Shown here in pieces: positions 9,885-19,853 of a DNA stretch of 29,654 bases (within the stretch, counting starts at the first letter, position 1; the number at the start of each line of letters is the position of its first letter). The notes under the pieces were generated by a model that was not told the origin of the DNA, searched no databases, and was given only the letters and a program-made list of their open reading frames with translations. The position numbers and the translations under genes were made by a program. The stretch is taken from the NCBI GenBank assembly GCA_032718475.1, contig JAUCBJ010008973.1, forward strand, positions 1-29,654, read 5' to 3'. Source of the stretch: Nemertoderma westbladi. Its lineage: Eukaryota > Xenacoelomorpha > Nemertodermatida > Nemertodermatidae.

Positions 9885-11045
9885 ATGTCTGATGATCAAA
9901 TAGCCATTCCTGAATCCGGCCGAAAGCTGTTCGCCAGCCTCTCCAAGGATAAATTCCCTGACCTCTCGGGCCACAACAACTGGCTCTCTAAATGCCTTGT
10001 CGAGAACAACGACATCTACTTCAAACTTTTCGACAAGAAAACAAAAAATGGTTTTCCCTTCCTCGACGCCATAAAGACGGGTATCCAGAACGCCGGACAT
10101 CCGTTTATAATGACGGTGGGCTGCGTTGCGGGCGACGAGGAGAGCTACACCGAGTTCGCGGATCTCTTCGATCCCGTAATCGATAAACGCCACGGCGGAT
10201 ACAGCAAGGACCGCAAACACGTGACGGACCTCGACTACACGAAGCTCAAGGGGGGCGACCTGGACCCCAAGTACGTGCTATCGTCCCGTGTACGCACAGG
10301 ACGCAGCATCCGGGGCCTGGCGCTGCCGCCGTTTACCAACAAGGAGGACCGCAAGAAAGTCGAGAAGATAGTAGTCGACGCTTTGGCGTCTCTAGACGGG
10401 GAATTCAAAGGGAAGTATTACTCGTTGGAGACGATGAGTGAAGCTGATCAGGATAAACTCATCGACGATCACTTCCTCTTCGATAAGCCGGTTTCTCCGC
10501 TGCTTCTCAGCTCCAACATGGAGCGGGATTGGCCGTCGGCTCGGGGGATCTGGCATAACGACGAGAAGTCCTTCCTAGTGTGGGTCAACGAGGAGGATCA
10601 CACCCGGGTTATATCCATGCAGAAGGACGGGAACATGAAGGAAGTCTTCCGGAGGTTCTGCGAAGGTCTCCAGAAGGTAGAGGCGGCCGTGAAGAAGGCC
10701 GGATCCGGGTTCATGTGGAACGAGCATCTGGGCTACGTGCTCACGTGTCCCAGCAACCTCGGGACCGGACTGCGAGGCGGAGTCCACGTAAAGATCCCGC
10801 ACGTCTCAGCCCACGCCGAGTTCGAGAACGTGCTGACCCGTCTCCGTCTACAGAAGCGCGGCACCGGAGGGGTGGACACCAAGGCGGAGGGCGGGATATT
10901 CGATATCTCCAACTCGGATCGGCTGGGATTCTCCGAGGTTCAGCTTGTTCAGTTCGTCGTCGACGGGGTCAACCTCCTCGTCGACATGGAGAAACGTCTG
11001 GAGGCCGGTAAGGATATCGCCGATCTGATACCCGCACAGAAGTAG
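9885..11045 (+). CDS. Creatine-kinase-type phosphagen kinase, intronless, 386 aa
   Basis: ATP:guanidino phosphotransferase, which reversibly moves phosphate between ATP and a guanidine such as creatine to buffer cellular energy. The ORF is full length (vertebrate muscle CK has 381 residues) with start context aaacATGT and a stop at 11043-11045. The N-terminal helical domain contains FPDLSGHNN (24-32); the guanidino-specificity loop is [10 protein letters not shown] (71-80). The catalytic domain has SSRVR (R135, R137), NEEDH (E236, E237), R241, the signature CPSNLGT with reactive Cys288, R297, R325 and the flexible loop GTGGVDT (V330). Ile75 and Val330 match CK residues Ile69 and Val325, which hold the creatine methyl group, so creatine kinase is likelier than arginine kinase, though CK-derived arginine kinases exist. 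There is no transit peptide, so probably cytosolic, and no intron interrupts it. It is GC-rich against AT-rich flanks. No poly-A tail or flanking duplication shows recent retroposition. Confidence 0.95.
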   Translation: MSDDQIAIPESGRKLFASLSKDKFPDLSGHNNWLSKCLVENNDIYFKLFDKKTKNGFPFLDAIKTGIQNAGHPFIMTVGCVAGDEESYTEFADLFDPVIDKRHGGYSKDRKHVTDLDYTKLKGGDLDPKYVLSSRVRTGRSIRGLALPPFTNKEDRKKVEKIVVDALASLDGEFKGKYYSLETMSEADQDKLIDDHFLFDKPVSPLLLSSNMERDWPSARGIWHNDEKSFLVWVNEEDHTRVISMQKDGNMKEVFRRFCEGLQKVEAAVKKAGSGFMWNEHLGYVLTCPSNLGTGLRGGVHVKIPHVSAHAEFENVLTRLRLQKRGTGGVDTKAEGGIFDISNSDRLGFSEVQLVQFVVDGVNLLVDMEKRLEAGKDIADLIPAQK

Positions 11046-12491
11046 TTGAATTGCTACAGAAACTCTTAACTTTAGTTTATCGGAAATTCAATAGGTTCTT
11101 TTTGTTGTATCAGGTTTTTAGGTTGAATTTATTGATTCTATTAGACTCATTGTTTTAGCGACTAAACATCTCACCAAGTCTATCTCAATTCATCATCACT
11201 AAATAATTATTAACTAAAATGATTCTCTCTATACCAAAATGTTTACTTACACTAACTAAGGATTAATTTATCAGTGTGTGTTACAATTAGTTTAATCATT
11301 GACACTGCGTGCTTATATGTGCTGTTAGTTAACAAGGATAATAATTATGTCATTAACACTCTAAACGCATCGATAACTCGTTATTAGTTTATTATTCAGT
11401 TATATTATTATATATTATGATTTGCGGAATTGGCATTCAGAATTACATTTATTCATATCGGGTTTGGGATGGATTGATTTATCCTCGGGGTTGGGCGAAT
11501 TATTTACCGGGGAACTAAATTCAATCATAATCTTATTGACATTGAATCACCCCCCTCCATCGCACGGCTCAGCCCATGTTGCTACAGGCCAGGCTTCTAA
11601 AAATGGCATTGGCAGAGGATTGGTTTAGCCAATGAGGTATATTAGTTGGGGATACTGATCCTACCTAAAACGGCGCGTTCGTAATTTTATGTTCGTTGTG
11701 GGCAGTGTCTGACATGTTTCGGCGCAGGTTCAAATCCTAGTTAAGGCTAAATAAATTTCGCTTGGCAAAACACTTGAAGGCTAATGCTTAGGCAAACCGA
11801 GCGGAACTATAACTATGGCAACTTACCATGACTACTGTGTATATGGTAGGTCATACAGTCTGTGTCGAGTAGATGCACAATATCCACTACTCACTACCCC
11901 CACCCCTCTACCTATACCAATGCATTAGCTGAATAATATAATATTTAGCTTTTACTGCTGCTTAAGTGAAGAGGAGTAACTAAAATTTAATTTAGCGACT
12001 CCAAACGTTTGTAATTATTTTTTGACCCCCACGGCAATACAAAATACTGCACCTTATCGAACAATTTTTCAATCTGTGTTTTATTCAGTGTATTTTTTTT
12101 TTATGAAGCGGTTCAAATCATTATGTATATCCAGTGCCATAAAGCAATGTTGGCTGAAATTGAGCTTCGGCCATTTTATACACAATAATGCTCAAAAAGC
12201 GCCGTTTTGTGTTTTCAGTCAGAATTGTTTAAGAAATAGAAATAGATTCTGAGAAAAATGGGTTTAACGATGAAGGAAAAATACAGATAATAGGATCTTT
12301 CATGTTTCGACAATAACTTTTAGCAATTTTATTCATATCTTTTTTACTTTGGGAGCCTTTCTGATTGGCCTTAAACAATTGAAAAATACTTGTAGATTTT
12401 AAATCTCCATTAATTTCGGCACAGGATATGATCATAAAAAAATTTAACATTTTCAAAATATCGAAGGTTGAAAAATATCGAGAGTAAAAAT
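11046..12491. other. 3' flank of the kinase gene and AT-rich intergenic DNA
   Basis: This stretch has no supportable gene. The first few hundred bases are presumably 3' UTR, but the nearest AATAAA I noticed is far off, at about 11750. ggttcaaatcc at 11727-11737 matches the Pol III B-box, but no acceptable A-box or tRNA fold surrounds it. Short ORFs at 11422-11628, 12022-12252 and 12229-12456 look like chance. Confidence 0.5.
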
Positions 12492-12665
12492 ATTATTAAG
12501 GTACAGATTAGCCAGTGAGTTTGTGAGTTAGTGCCCGATCACAAGAACAGTGATGGTTTCGTTAAGATGGCACAATAGATACCATTATTATTAAGGTACA
12601 GATTAGCCAGTGAGTCTGTGAGTTAGTGCCCGATCACAAGAACAGTGATGGTTTCGTTAAGATGG
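12492..12665. repeat. 95-bp-period direct duplication
   Basis: A 79-bp segment beginning attattaaggtacagattag at 12492-12570 recurs at 12587-12665 with one difference (gagttt/gagtct). The copies are separated by 16 bases. The near-identity indicates a recent duplication. Confidence 0.9.
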
Positions 12666-13164
12666 TTATTCTAAGGAATCAGCTCACCCTGATCAAATGT
12701 AAGGGGTACCTGACCTTCAACCTTGGGAGATAGTGTGGTGACAACCGTGCCTTATAGGTAACAACGGAGACTTCAGGTTACCTACGTTGTATCGTGATTA
12801 GCACGTTCACCTATCCTATAATAACTATATCAATTACAGTATAAATTACATCATTAAAATTACTAATAACATTCTTTGTCGTTCATTTAGGCCTTTGCAG
12901 TTCAGATTTAGCACGCCATCTACCGTTTAGTAAAGTAATTTAATTATTATAATAGAAGTTACTATTGTGTTTATTAGGTGGCGCTCCAGTAGTTGATTGG
13001 CGTCCGTGTTTCTGTGATGTATACTAGGGGGCCATAAACCCGGTTTATGTAAGTCAAATCAAATCATTGAGAAGCCTGTGTAGGAAAGTTATTGACGGCA
13101 ATAAAACAGGTTGAACCTCAGTGGCGGTGGTTGGATTGTTGGGTAGAGCTGCCTTGCCTGTCTG
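12666..13164. other. Intergenic DNA, no gene seen
   Basis: Mixed-composition DNA between the 95-bp duplication and the 33/37-bp minisatellite. I see no ORF with coding character, no RNA gene and no recognisable transposon. Fragments such as gaagcctgtgtaggaaag give no family match by eye. Confidence 0.5.
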
Positions 13165-13672
13165 GGAAGTACGACTGGGTGATATAGCATCATCAGCCAG
13201 GGCTGCGTGTCTGCTTGATGTACCAGCCAGGGCTGCGTGTCAAGCTGATGTTCTATCAGCCAGGGCTGAGTGTCTGGTTGATGTACCAGCCAGGTCTGCG
13301 TGTCTAGCTGATGTACCATCAGCCAGGGCTGTGTCTCTTGTTGAAGTACCATCAGCCAGGGCTGTGTCTCTTGTTGAAGTACCATCCATCAGCCAGGGCT
13401 GCGTGTCTAGCTGATGTACCATCCATCAGCCAGGTCTGCGTGTCTAGCTGATGTACCATCCATCAGCCAGGGCTGCGTGTCTAGCTGATGTACCATCAGC
13501 CAGGGCTGTGTCTCTTGTTGAAGTACCATCAGCCAGGGCTGTGTCTCTTGTTGAAGTACCATCCATCAGCCAGGGCTGCGTGTCTAGCTGATGTACCATC
13601 CATCAGCCAGGTCTGCGTGTCTAGCTGATGTACCATCCATCAGCCAGGGCTGCGTGTCTGCTTGATGTATCA
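13165..13672. repeat. 30/33/37-bp minisatellite with a 177-bp block duplication
   Basis: Units share agccagggctg and end in gatgt or gaagt, in three lengths: 30, 33 (ctcttgttgaagt type) and 37 (with an extra ccat). The order 33+33+37+37+37 (177 bp) at 13315-13491 repeats at 13492-13668 with slight differences at the end. Both strands show repeat-derived ORFs of 60-98 residues. Mixed unit lengths (30 and 33 divisible by three, 37 not) and no flanking coding sequence argue against a protein. Confidence 0.9.
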
Positions 13673-13757
13673 TCATGGTGATATTGTGATAATTAGTCGA
13701 TTCGTTTCATATAAAATATTGAATGAATAATACATTTGTCATAAAAATAAAATAAAG

Positions 13758-14408
13758 TCAGGTTAAAATAAAAAAGTTTGTTTGTAAGCTTATTTTGTGA
13801 AAAAGTAAGTTTGTTTGAATCAGGTTAAAATAATTCAGTTATTTGTGAAATAGTTTGTTTGAGTGAGATTAAAACAAAAAACGTTTTTGTATGTAAGTCT
13901 GAGTCAGGTTACAATGAAGAAGTTTTTGTGTGTAAGTCTGTTTGAAAGAGTCTGTTTGTGAGAAAGTTTGTTTGAGTTTTGTTTGAGTCAGGTTAATTTA
14001 TAAAAGTTATTTGTGAGGAAATTTGTTTAGTGTGATCTAAATAATTCAGTCATTTGTGAGTAAGTTTGTTTGAGTCAGGTTAATTTATAAAAGTTATTTG
14101 TGAGGAAATTTGTTTAGTGTGATCTAAATAATTCAGTCATTTGTGAGTAAGTTTGTTTGAGTCAGGTTAATTTATAAAAGTTATTTGTGAGGAAATTTGT
14201 TTAGTGTGATCTAAATAATTCAGTCATTTGTGAGTAAGTTTGTTTGAGTCAGGTTAATTTATAAAAGTTATTTGTGAGGAAATTTGTTTAGTGTGATCTA
14301 AATAATTCAGTCATTTGTGAGTAAGTTTGTTTGAGTCAGGTTAAAATAATTCAGTTATTTGAGTCACATTTAAATATAAAAATATCTGTGAGTAAGCTGG
14401 TTTGAGTC
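13758..14408. repeat. 87-bp satellite, left part
   Basis: Units rest on a roughly 44-bp monomer (tgtttgagtcaggttaa core). Here they appear as 87-bp dimers with starts at 13991, 14078, 14165 and 14252, exactly 87 apart, plus diverged flanking monomers. The array is AT-rich and non-coding. Confidence 0.9.
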
Positions 14409-15360
14409 ATGCGTGCTTGTTTGTTCATAATTGTGGTTGACTATGTTCTACGCATGTCCTTAGATCATCATAATGATGATGGGGTGATGATAACTCCACC
14501 TACTGGCTCCAGAAGTCGAGGAAATCCTGCCAAGTACCTAACTGATCTAGACTTTGCTGATGACTTAGGAGTACTCTCAGAATCACATCACTAGAGGGAG
14601 CCCAACGGCTCCTCAGCTCATTAGAACATGCTGCTTCTAGTGTTGGTCTTTTTATCAACTCCAGAAAGACCAAAATTTTGACAGTTAACTTTGAAAGTTC
14701 TTAGCAAGTCTCTGATCGGATGAGCATAAGTTCAAAGGATGGTATGCTTGAGCATGTGGACGACTTCTGTTATCTGGGATCATGGATCCGGAAGTCAGGT
14801 GAGGACCTTCGAATACGTAAGGGAAAGGCATGGGCAGCCTTGAATAGGCTTTCCAGGATTTGGAAGTCACCGAGAATTAATCGGAAACTTAAGGTCCGAT
14901 TATTTAGAGCAGCAGTAGTTCCAGTACTCCTCTATGGGAGTCCATGCTGGGCTCTAACTCCTGAGGACACCAAATCTCTGGATGGCACACGCCATGTTCA
15001 TTGTGTCAAGTACAATGCACACATCTCCAACCAGACACTATATAACATTGGAGGTGTCTCATTGGTTCCCCCAAGCTTGACACTAGAACAAAATCGCCTC
15101 CGCTTTGCAGGACATTGCTTTCGCCGTGAGGACCAGCCGGTGCATAATCTTGTACTTTGGCAGCCTCATGGAGTGAATAAGCATGGTGGACAGCCCATGA
15201 CTTTCTTGAGACGCATCTTAAAGGACACTGGCCTTGAAGATGCGGGTGATCTAGCAAATGTCATGGGTGATAGGGAGTTGTGGCGGTGCAATTTTGTCGA
15301 CAAGCCGGCACAGCATTATTAAAAATGCAGCTGCAATGCAGCATGCCGATACTAGTAGTA
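14409..15360 (+). pseudogene. Decayed LINE (non-LTR retrotransposon) fragment: RT C-terminal half
   Basis: This 5'-truncated fragment lies inside the 87-bp satellite. It begins with FIIVVDYVLR and the RT active-site motif LTDLDFADDL (about 14540-14570). It then shifts frame near 14582, continues in the next frame as VGLFINSRKTKI, and meets a stop near 14702. A third open stretch (14720-15322) carries FCYLGSWI (motif E), the thumb/C-terminal pattern LLYGSPCWALT and RLRFAGHCFRRE, and ends DRELWRCNF. These are known LINE-type RT and post-RT patterns in invertebrate genomes; I do not assign a clade. It has lost the endonuclease and most of the RT and is clearly non-functional. Satellite on both sides shows it inserted into an existing array. 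Confidence 0.9.
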
Positions 15361-16575
15361 GTTGAGTCAGGTTAAAATAATTAAGTTATTTGAAAGTTTG
15401 TTTAGTTAGGTTGTTTTTAATTTGAAAATAAATTTATTTGAGTCAGGTTAAAATAAAAATATTTTTGTATGTGAGTTTGTTTGAGTCAGGTTAAAATAAT
15501 TCAGTTATTTGTGAGTAAGTTTGTTTGAGTCAGGTGTGAGTAAATTTATTTAGTGTGGTCTAAATAATTCAGTTATTTATGAGTAAGTTTGTTTGAGTCA
15601 GGTTAATTTATAAAAGTTATTTGTGATTAAATTTGTTTGAGTCACATTAAAATATAGAAATATATGTAAGTAAGCTTGTTTGAGTCAGGTTAATTTATAA
15701 AAGTTATTTGTGATTAAATTTGTTTGAGTCACATTAAAATATAGAAATATATGTAAGTAAGCTTGTTTGAGTCAGGTTAATTTATAAAAGTTATTTGTGA
15801 GTAAATTTATTTAGTGTGGTCTAAATAATTCAGTTATTTATGAGTAAGTTTGTTTGAGTCAGGTTAATTTATAAAAGTTATTTGTGATTAAATTTGTTTG
15901 AGTCACATTAAAATATAGAAATATATGTAAGTAAGCTTGTTTGAGTCAGGTTAATTTATAAAAGTTATTTGTGATTAAATTTGTTTGAGTCACATTAAAA
16001 TATAGAAATATATGTAAGTAAGCTTGTTTGAGTCAGGTTAATTTATAAAAGTTATTTGTGAGTAAATTTATTTAGTGTGGTCTAAATAATTCAGTTATTT
16101 GTGAGTAAGTTTGTTTGAGTCAGGTTAAAATAATTCAGTTATTTGTGAGTAAGTTTGTTTGAGTCAGGTTAAAATAATTCAGTTTATTTGTGAGTAAGTT
16201 TGTTTGAGTCAGGTTAAAATAATTCAGTTTATTTGTGAGTAAGTTTGTTTGAGTCAGGTTAATATAAAAAGGTTTTTGTGAGTAAGTTTGTTTGAGTCAG
16301 GTTAATATAAAAAGGTTTTTGTGAGTAAGTTTGTTTGAGTCAGGTTAAAATAATTCAGTTATTTGTGAGTTATTTGAGTCAGATTAAAATATAAAAATAT
16401 CTGTGAGTAAGCTTGTTTTGAGTCAAATTGAAATAATTAGTTTTTTTTTGTTTTGAGTCAGGCTAAAATTAAAAAGTTATTTGTGAGTAAGTTTGTTTCA
16501 TTCAGGTTAAAATAAAAAAAGTTATATATGTGAGTAAGTTGATTTGAGTGAGGTTAAAGTAATTCAGTTATTTTA
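15361..16575. repeat. 87-bp satellite, right part, with 261-bp higher-order pattern
   Basis: The same satellite resumes after the LINE fragment. Marker ggttaattta lies at 15601, 15688, 15775, 15862, 15949 and 16036, strictly 87 bp apart. Two unit types alternate: X (with acattaaaatatag) and Y (with gtgtggtctaaat), in the order Y-X-X-Y-X-X-Y, so the higher-order unit is 261 bp. Simpler 44-bp monomers follow up to about 16575. Confidence 0.9.
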
Positions 16576-17599
16576 GTTTAAGTTTGTTTTATATTTTTTG
16601 GAATTATTTGTGGGAAGTTGTGTGTAAGTTTTGTGGCGCAAGTTGTTGTGTTTCTAAGTTGTATATATTTTATTCCCTTTCTAATGAAATTACGATTATT
16701 ATTCTCGGGACTTGAATTAAATAAAATACGAATATACAATAACCAGTAACAACCATAAACACAGTAACAACTAGTTTTGTTCGTTATTCTTACAACCACA
16801 GTATCCCATTCGCATTCATAGAATCCCAAATCAGTATACTCTATGTAATAATTCAGCCCTTTCTTGGGTACTGATTGCAGCACAATGTATTCTCGGCACC
16901 CTATTGGTTGGCCGTTAGATTGAGTCACCAATGGCAGTTACCTTCAACACATGTGAGTAATGTGTTTATTCCATAATGAGCTGGCAAGATTATACTACTA
17001 ACTGAGTGTAGCTCACCCAGTAAATACCATCTCCTCATTGGCTATTCCTACAGGGCCAATCCTACAGACTCTAATTCTCTTTTAAAATCTCAACATGTGC
17101 TTCAGAGTTCTTTGTTGTTAGTATTTGTGCGGCCCTAGATTTATCGTTTTGCTTAACTTTATTATTTTACTTCGTCAGCATTCAACATTTATGTTGGTTT
17201 TTCTAATATATATTGCGAACGAGGAGATTTTTAAGGTTTTTGTTTGCGTTTTGTTGTGGTTCCTTCTACCCATTGGTATGTCGGTTCTCGCTACCAGTAT
17301 GGTCCTAGCTGAGGTTCAGGCTACAGACAACGGTTCTAACTCACCTTCTTTAGCGATTGTGCCCTTGTTAATGAGAAGGAAACGTCGTCTTCCTAAAATA
17401 CCATTTACGTGGAACGATTCTGCGGACCAACCAACACATAAGAAAGGTTTGTCTTCTACTTTTAATTAATACGTGGAACGTTTGTGAGGAACAGCCAGCC
17501 AATGAGAAAATCTTGTCGCATATTAAAGTGCCGCATCCATTGAAATAAACCTAATTTGTTGTTGAAATCACATGGTTTATTCACTGCACTTCAGAGATG
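16576..17599. other. Intergenic DNA with several CCAAT/ATTGG sites, no certain gene
   Basis: This stretch contains at least six CCAAT or ATTGG pentamers (16903, 16928, 17037, 17056, about 17260 and 17499), one pair facing each other at 17037-17060. Segments from about 17406 and 17469, both containing tacgtggaacg, look like a diverged 63-bp duplication. An ORF at 17125-17469 (114 aa, hydrophobic N-terminal half) matches nothing I recognise and is not called. CCAAT clusters occur in some promoters, but nothing here defines a transcription unit. Confidence 0.45.
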
Positions 17600-17773
17600 G
17601 TTTATTTTACTGTGATTCAATTAAGTTAGTTTATTTTACAGTGATTCGATTAAGTTAGTTTATTTTACAGTGATTCAATTAAGTTAGTTTATTTTACAGT
17701 GATTCAATTAAGTTAGTTTATTTTACAGTGATTCCATTAAGTTAGTTTATTTTACAGTGATTCAATTAAGTTA
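17600..17773. repeat. 29-bp AT-rich satellite (A), first block, 6 units
   Basis: Six units of 29 bp built on tttattttacagtgattcaa plus ttaagtta, exactly 174 bp. The first unit carries the actgtg variant instead of acagtg, as does the first unit of the second block. Confidence 0.95.
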
Positions 17774-18027
17774 CCAGGATTTCACTTTTCGGTCGACTTT
17801 TTATTGGAATTTTATATATGAAGATTTTTTTTAATTTATCTTTATTAAGTGTTTTATAACGCTTATTTCTGTCTTATAACCTGTACATATACTAATTCGT
17901 TTATTGTTTTGGTTAAATTCAGCCCTTCTGTAACCTGTGTTTTTAGTGAAAACCTGGTATTCTTCACATGGGGGTAACTGCAAAGTGAAATATATCGGTA
18001 GAAAGTCTGGTATTCTTCACATGGGCC
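17774..18027. other. Spacer between the two satellite A blocks
   Basis: About 250 bp of non-satellite DNA. It contains one copy of a dispersed repeat core (tttattgttttggtta at 17900-17915, followed by ctgtaacctg) and a short direct repeat, ctggtattcttcacatggg, near 17957 and 18007. The minus-strand ORF at 17863-18048 is not supported as a gene. Confidence 0.7.
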
Positions 18028-19709
18028 GTTTATTTTACTGTGATTCAATTAAGTTAGTTTATTTTACAGTGATTCAATTAAGTTAGTTTATTTTACAGTG
18101 ATTCAATTAAGTTAGTTTATTTTACAGTGATTCAATTAAGTTAGTTTATTTTACAGTGATTCAATTAAGTTAGTTTATTTTACAGTGATTCAATTAAGTT
18201 AGTTTATTTTACAGTGATTCAATTAAGTTAGTTTATTTTACAGTGATTCAATTAAGTTAGTTTATTTTACAGTGATTCAATTACGTTAGTTTATTTTACA
18301 GTGATTCAATTAAGTTAGTTTATTTTACAGTGATTCAATTAAGTTAGTTTATTTTACAGTGATTCAATTAAGTTAGTTTATTTTACAGTGATTCAATTAA
18401 GTTAGTTTATTTTACAGTGATTCAATTAAGTTAGTTTATTTTACAGTGATTCAATTAAGTTAGTTTATTTTACAGTGATTCAATTAAGTTAGTTTATTTT
18501 ACAGTGATTCAATTAAGTTAGTTTATTTTACAGTGATTCAATTAAGTTAGTTTATTTTACAGTGATTCAATTAAGTTAGTTTATTTTACAGTGATTCAAT
18601 TAAGTTAGTTTATTTTACAGTGATTCAATTAAGTTAGTTTATTTTACAGTGATTCAATTAAGTTAGTTTATTTTACAGTGATTCAATTAAGTTAGTTTAT
18701 TTTACAGTGATTCAATTAAGTTAGTTTATTTTACAGTGATTCAATTAAGTTAGTTTATTTTACAGTGATTCAATTAAGTTAGTTTATTTTACAGTGATTC
18801 AATTAAGTTAGTTTATTTTACAGTGATTCAATGAAGTTAGTTTATTTTACAGTGATTCAATTAAGTTAGTTTATTTTACTGTGATTCAATTAAGTTAGTT
18901 TATTTTACAGTGATTCAATTAAGTTAGTTTATTTTACAGTGATTCAATTAAGTTAGTTTATTTTACTGTGATTCAATTAAGTTAGTTTATTTTACTGTGA
19001 TTCAATTAAGTTAGTTTATTTTACAGTGATTCAATTAAGTTAGTTTATTTTACAGTGATTCAATTAAGTTAGTTTATTTTACAGTGATTCAATTAAGTTA
19101 GTTTATTTTACAGTGATTCAATTAAGTTAGTTTATTTTACAGTGATTCAATTAAGTTAGTTTATTTTACAGTGATTCAATTAAGTTAGTTTATTTTACAG
19201 TGATTCAATTAAGTTAGTTTATTTTACAGTGATTCAATTAAGTTAGTTTATTTTACAGTGATTCAATTAAGTTAGTTTATTTTACAGTGATTCAATTAAG
19301 TTAGTTTATTTTACAGTGATTCAATTAAGTTAGTTTATTTTACAGTGATTCAATTAAGTTAGTTTATTTTACAGTGATTCAATTAAGTTAGTTTATTTTA
19401 CAGTGATTCAATTAAGTTAGTTTATTTTACAGTGATTCAATTAAGTTAGTTTATTTTACAGTGATTCAATGAAGTTAGTTTATTTTACAGTGATTCAATT
19501 AAGTTAGTTTATTTTACTGTGATTCAATTAAGTTAGTTTATTTTACAGTGATTCAATTAAGTTAGTTTATTTTACAGTGATTCAATTAAGTTAGTTTATT
19601 TTACTGTGATTCAATTAAGTTAGTTTATTTTACTGTGATTCAATTAAGTTAGTTTATTTTACAGTGATTCAATTAAGTTAGTTTATTTTACTGTGATTCA
19701 ATTAAGTTA
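18028..19709. repeat. 29-bp AT-rich satellite (A), main block, 58 units
   Basis: 1682 bp, exactly 58 units of 29 bp with no visible length change. Rare point variants mark some units: attacg near 18282, atgaag at 18831 and 19469, and actgtg at 18880/18967/18996 and 19518/19605/19634. The later markers sit exactly 638 bp (22 units) from the earlier ones, showing a higher-order duplication. Degenerate sequence follows from 19710. Stops occur in every frame, so it is non-coding. Confidence 0.97.
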
Positions 19710-19853
19710 GTTTATTTTTCTGTGTTTCGATTTATTTATATTCCGATAATTCAATTAACATGGAACCTTAGAATATCGAAAGTCACATATCATATTCATT
19801 GACAATAATTATTTTATTTACAATGTATCTTTTCAAGACAATCTGACTGACTA

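Noticed and set aside
10575-11011. Alternate-frame ORFs within the kinase gene, on both strands
   Set aside because: GC-rich coding sequence leaves other frames open; none has a domain, while the main frame is a complete enzyme.
11660-11760. tRNA gene around the B-box at 11727
   Set aside because: The T-stem pairs poorly, and no complementary acceptor stem or anticodon arm can be drawn.
13089-13422. Repetitive ORFs on both strands of the 33/37-bp minisatellite
   Set aside because: 37-bp units shift the frame, the frames end within the array, and there is no flanking coding sequence.
17600-19709. CRISPR array
   Set aside because: The units are contiguous with no variable spacers, and the context is eukaryotic, so this is a satellite.
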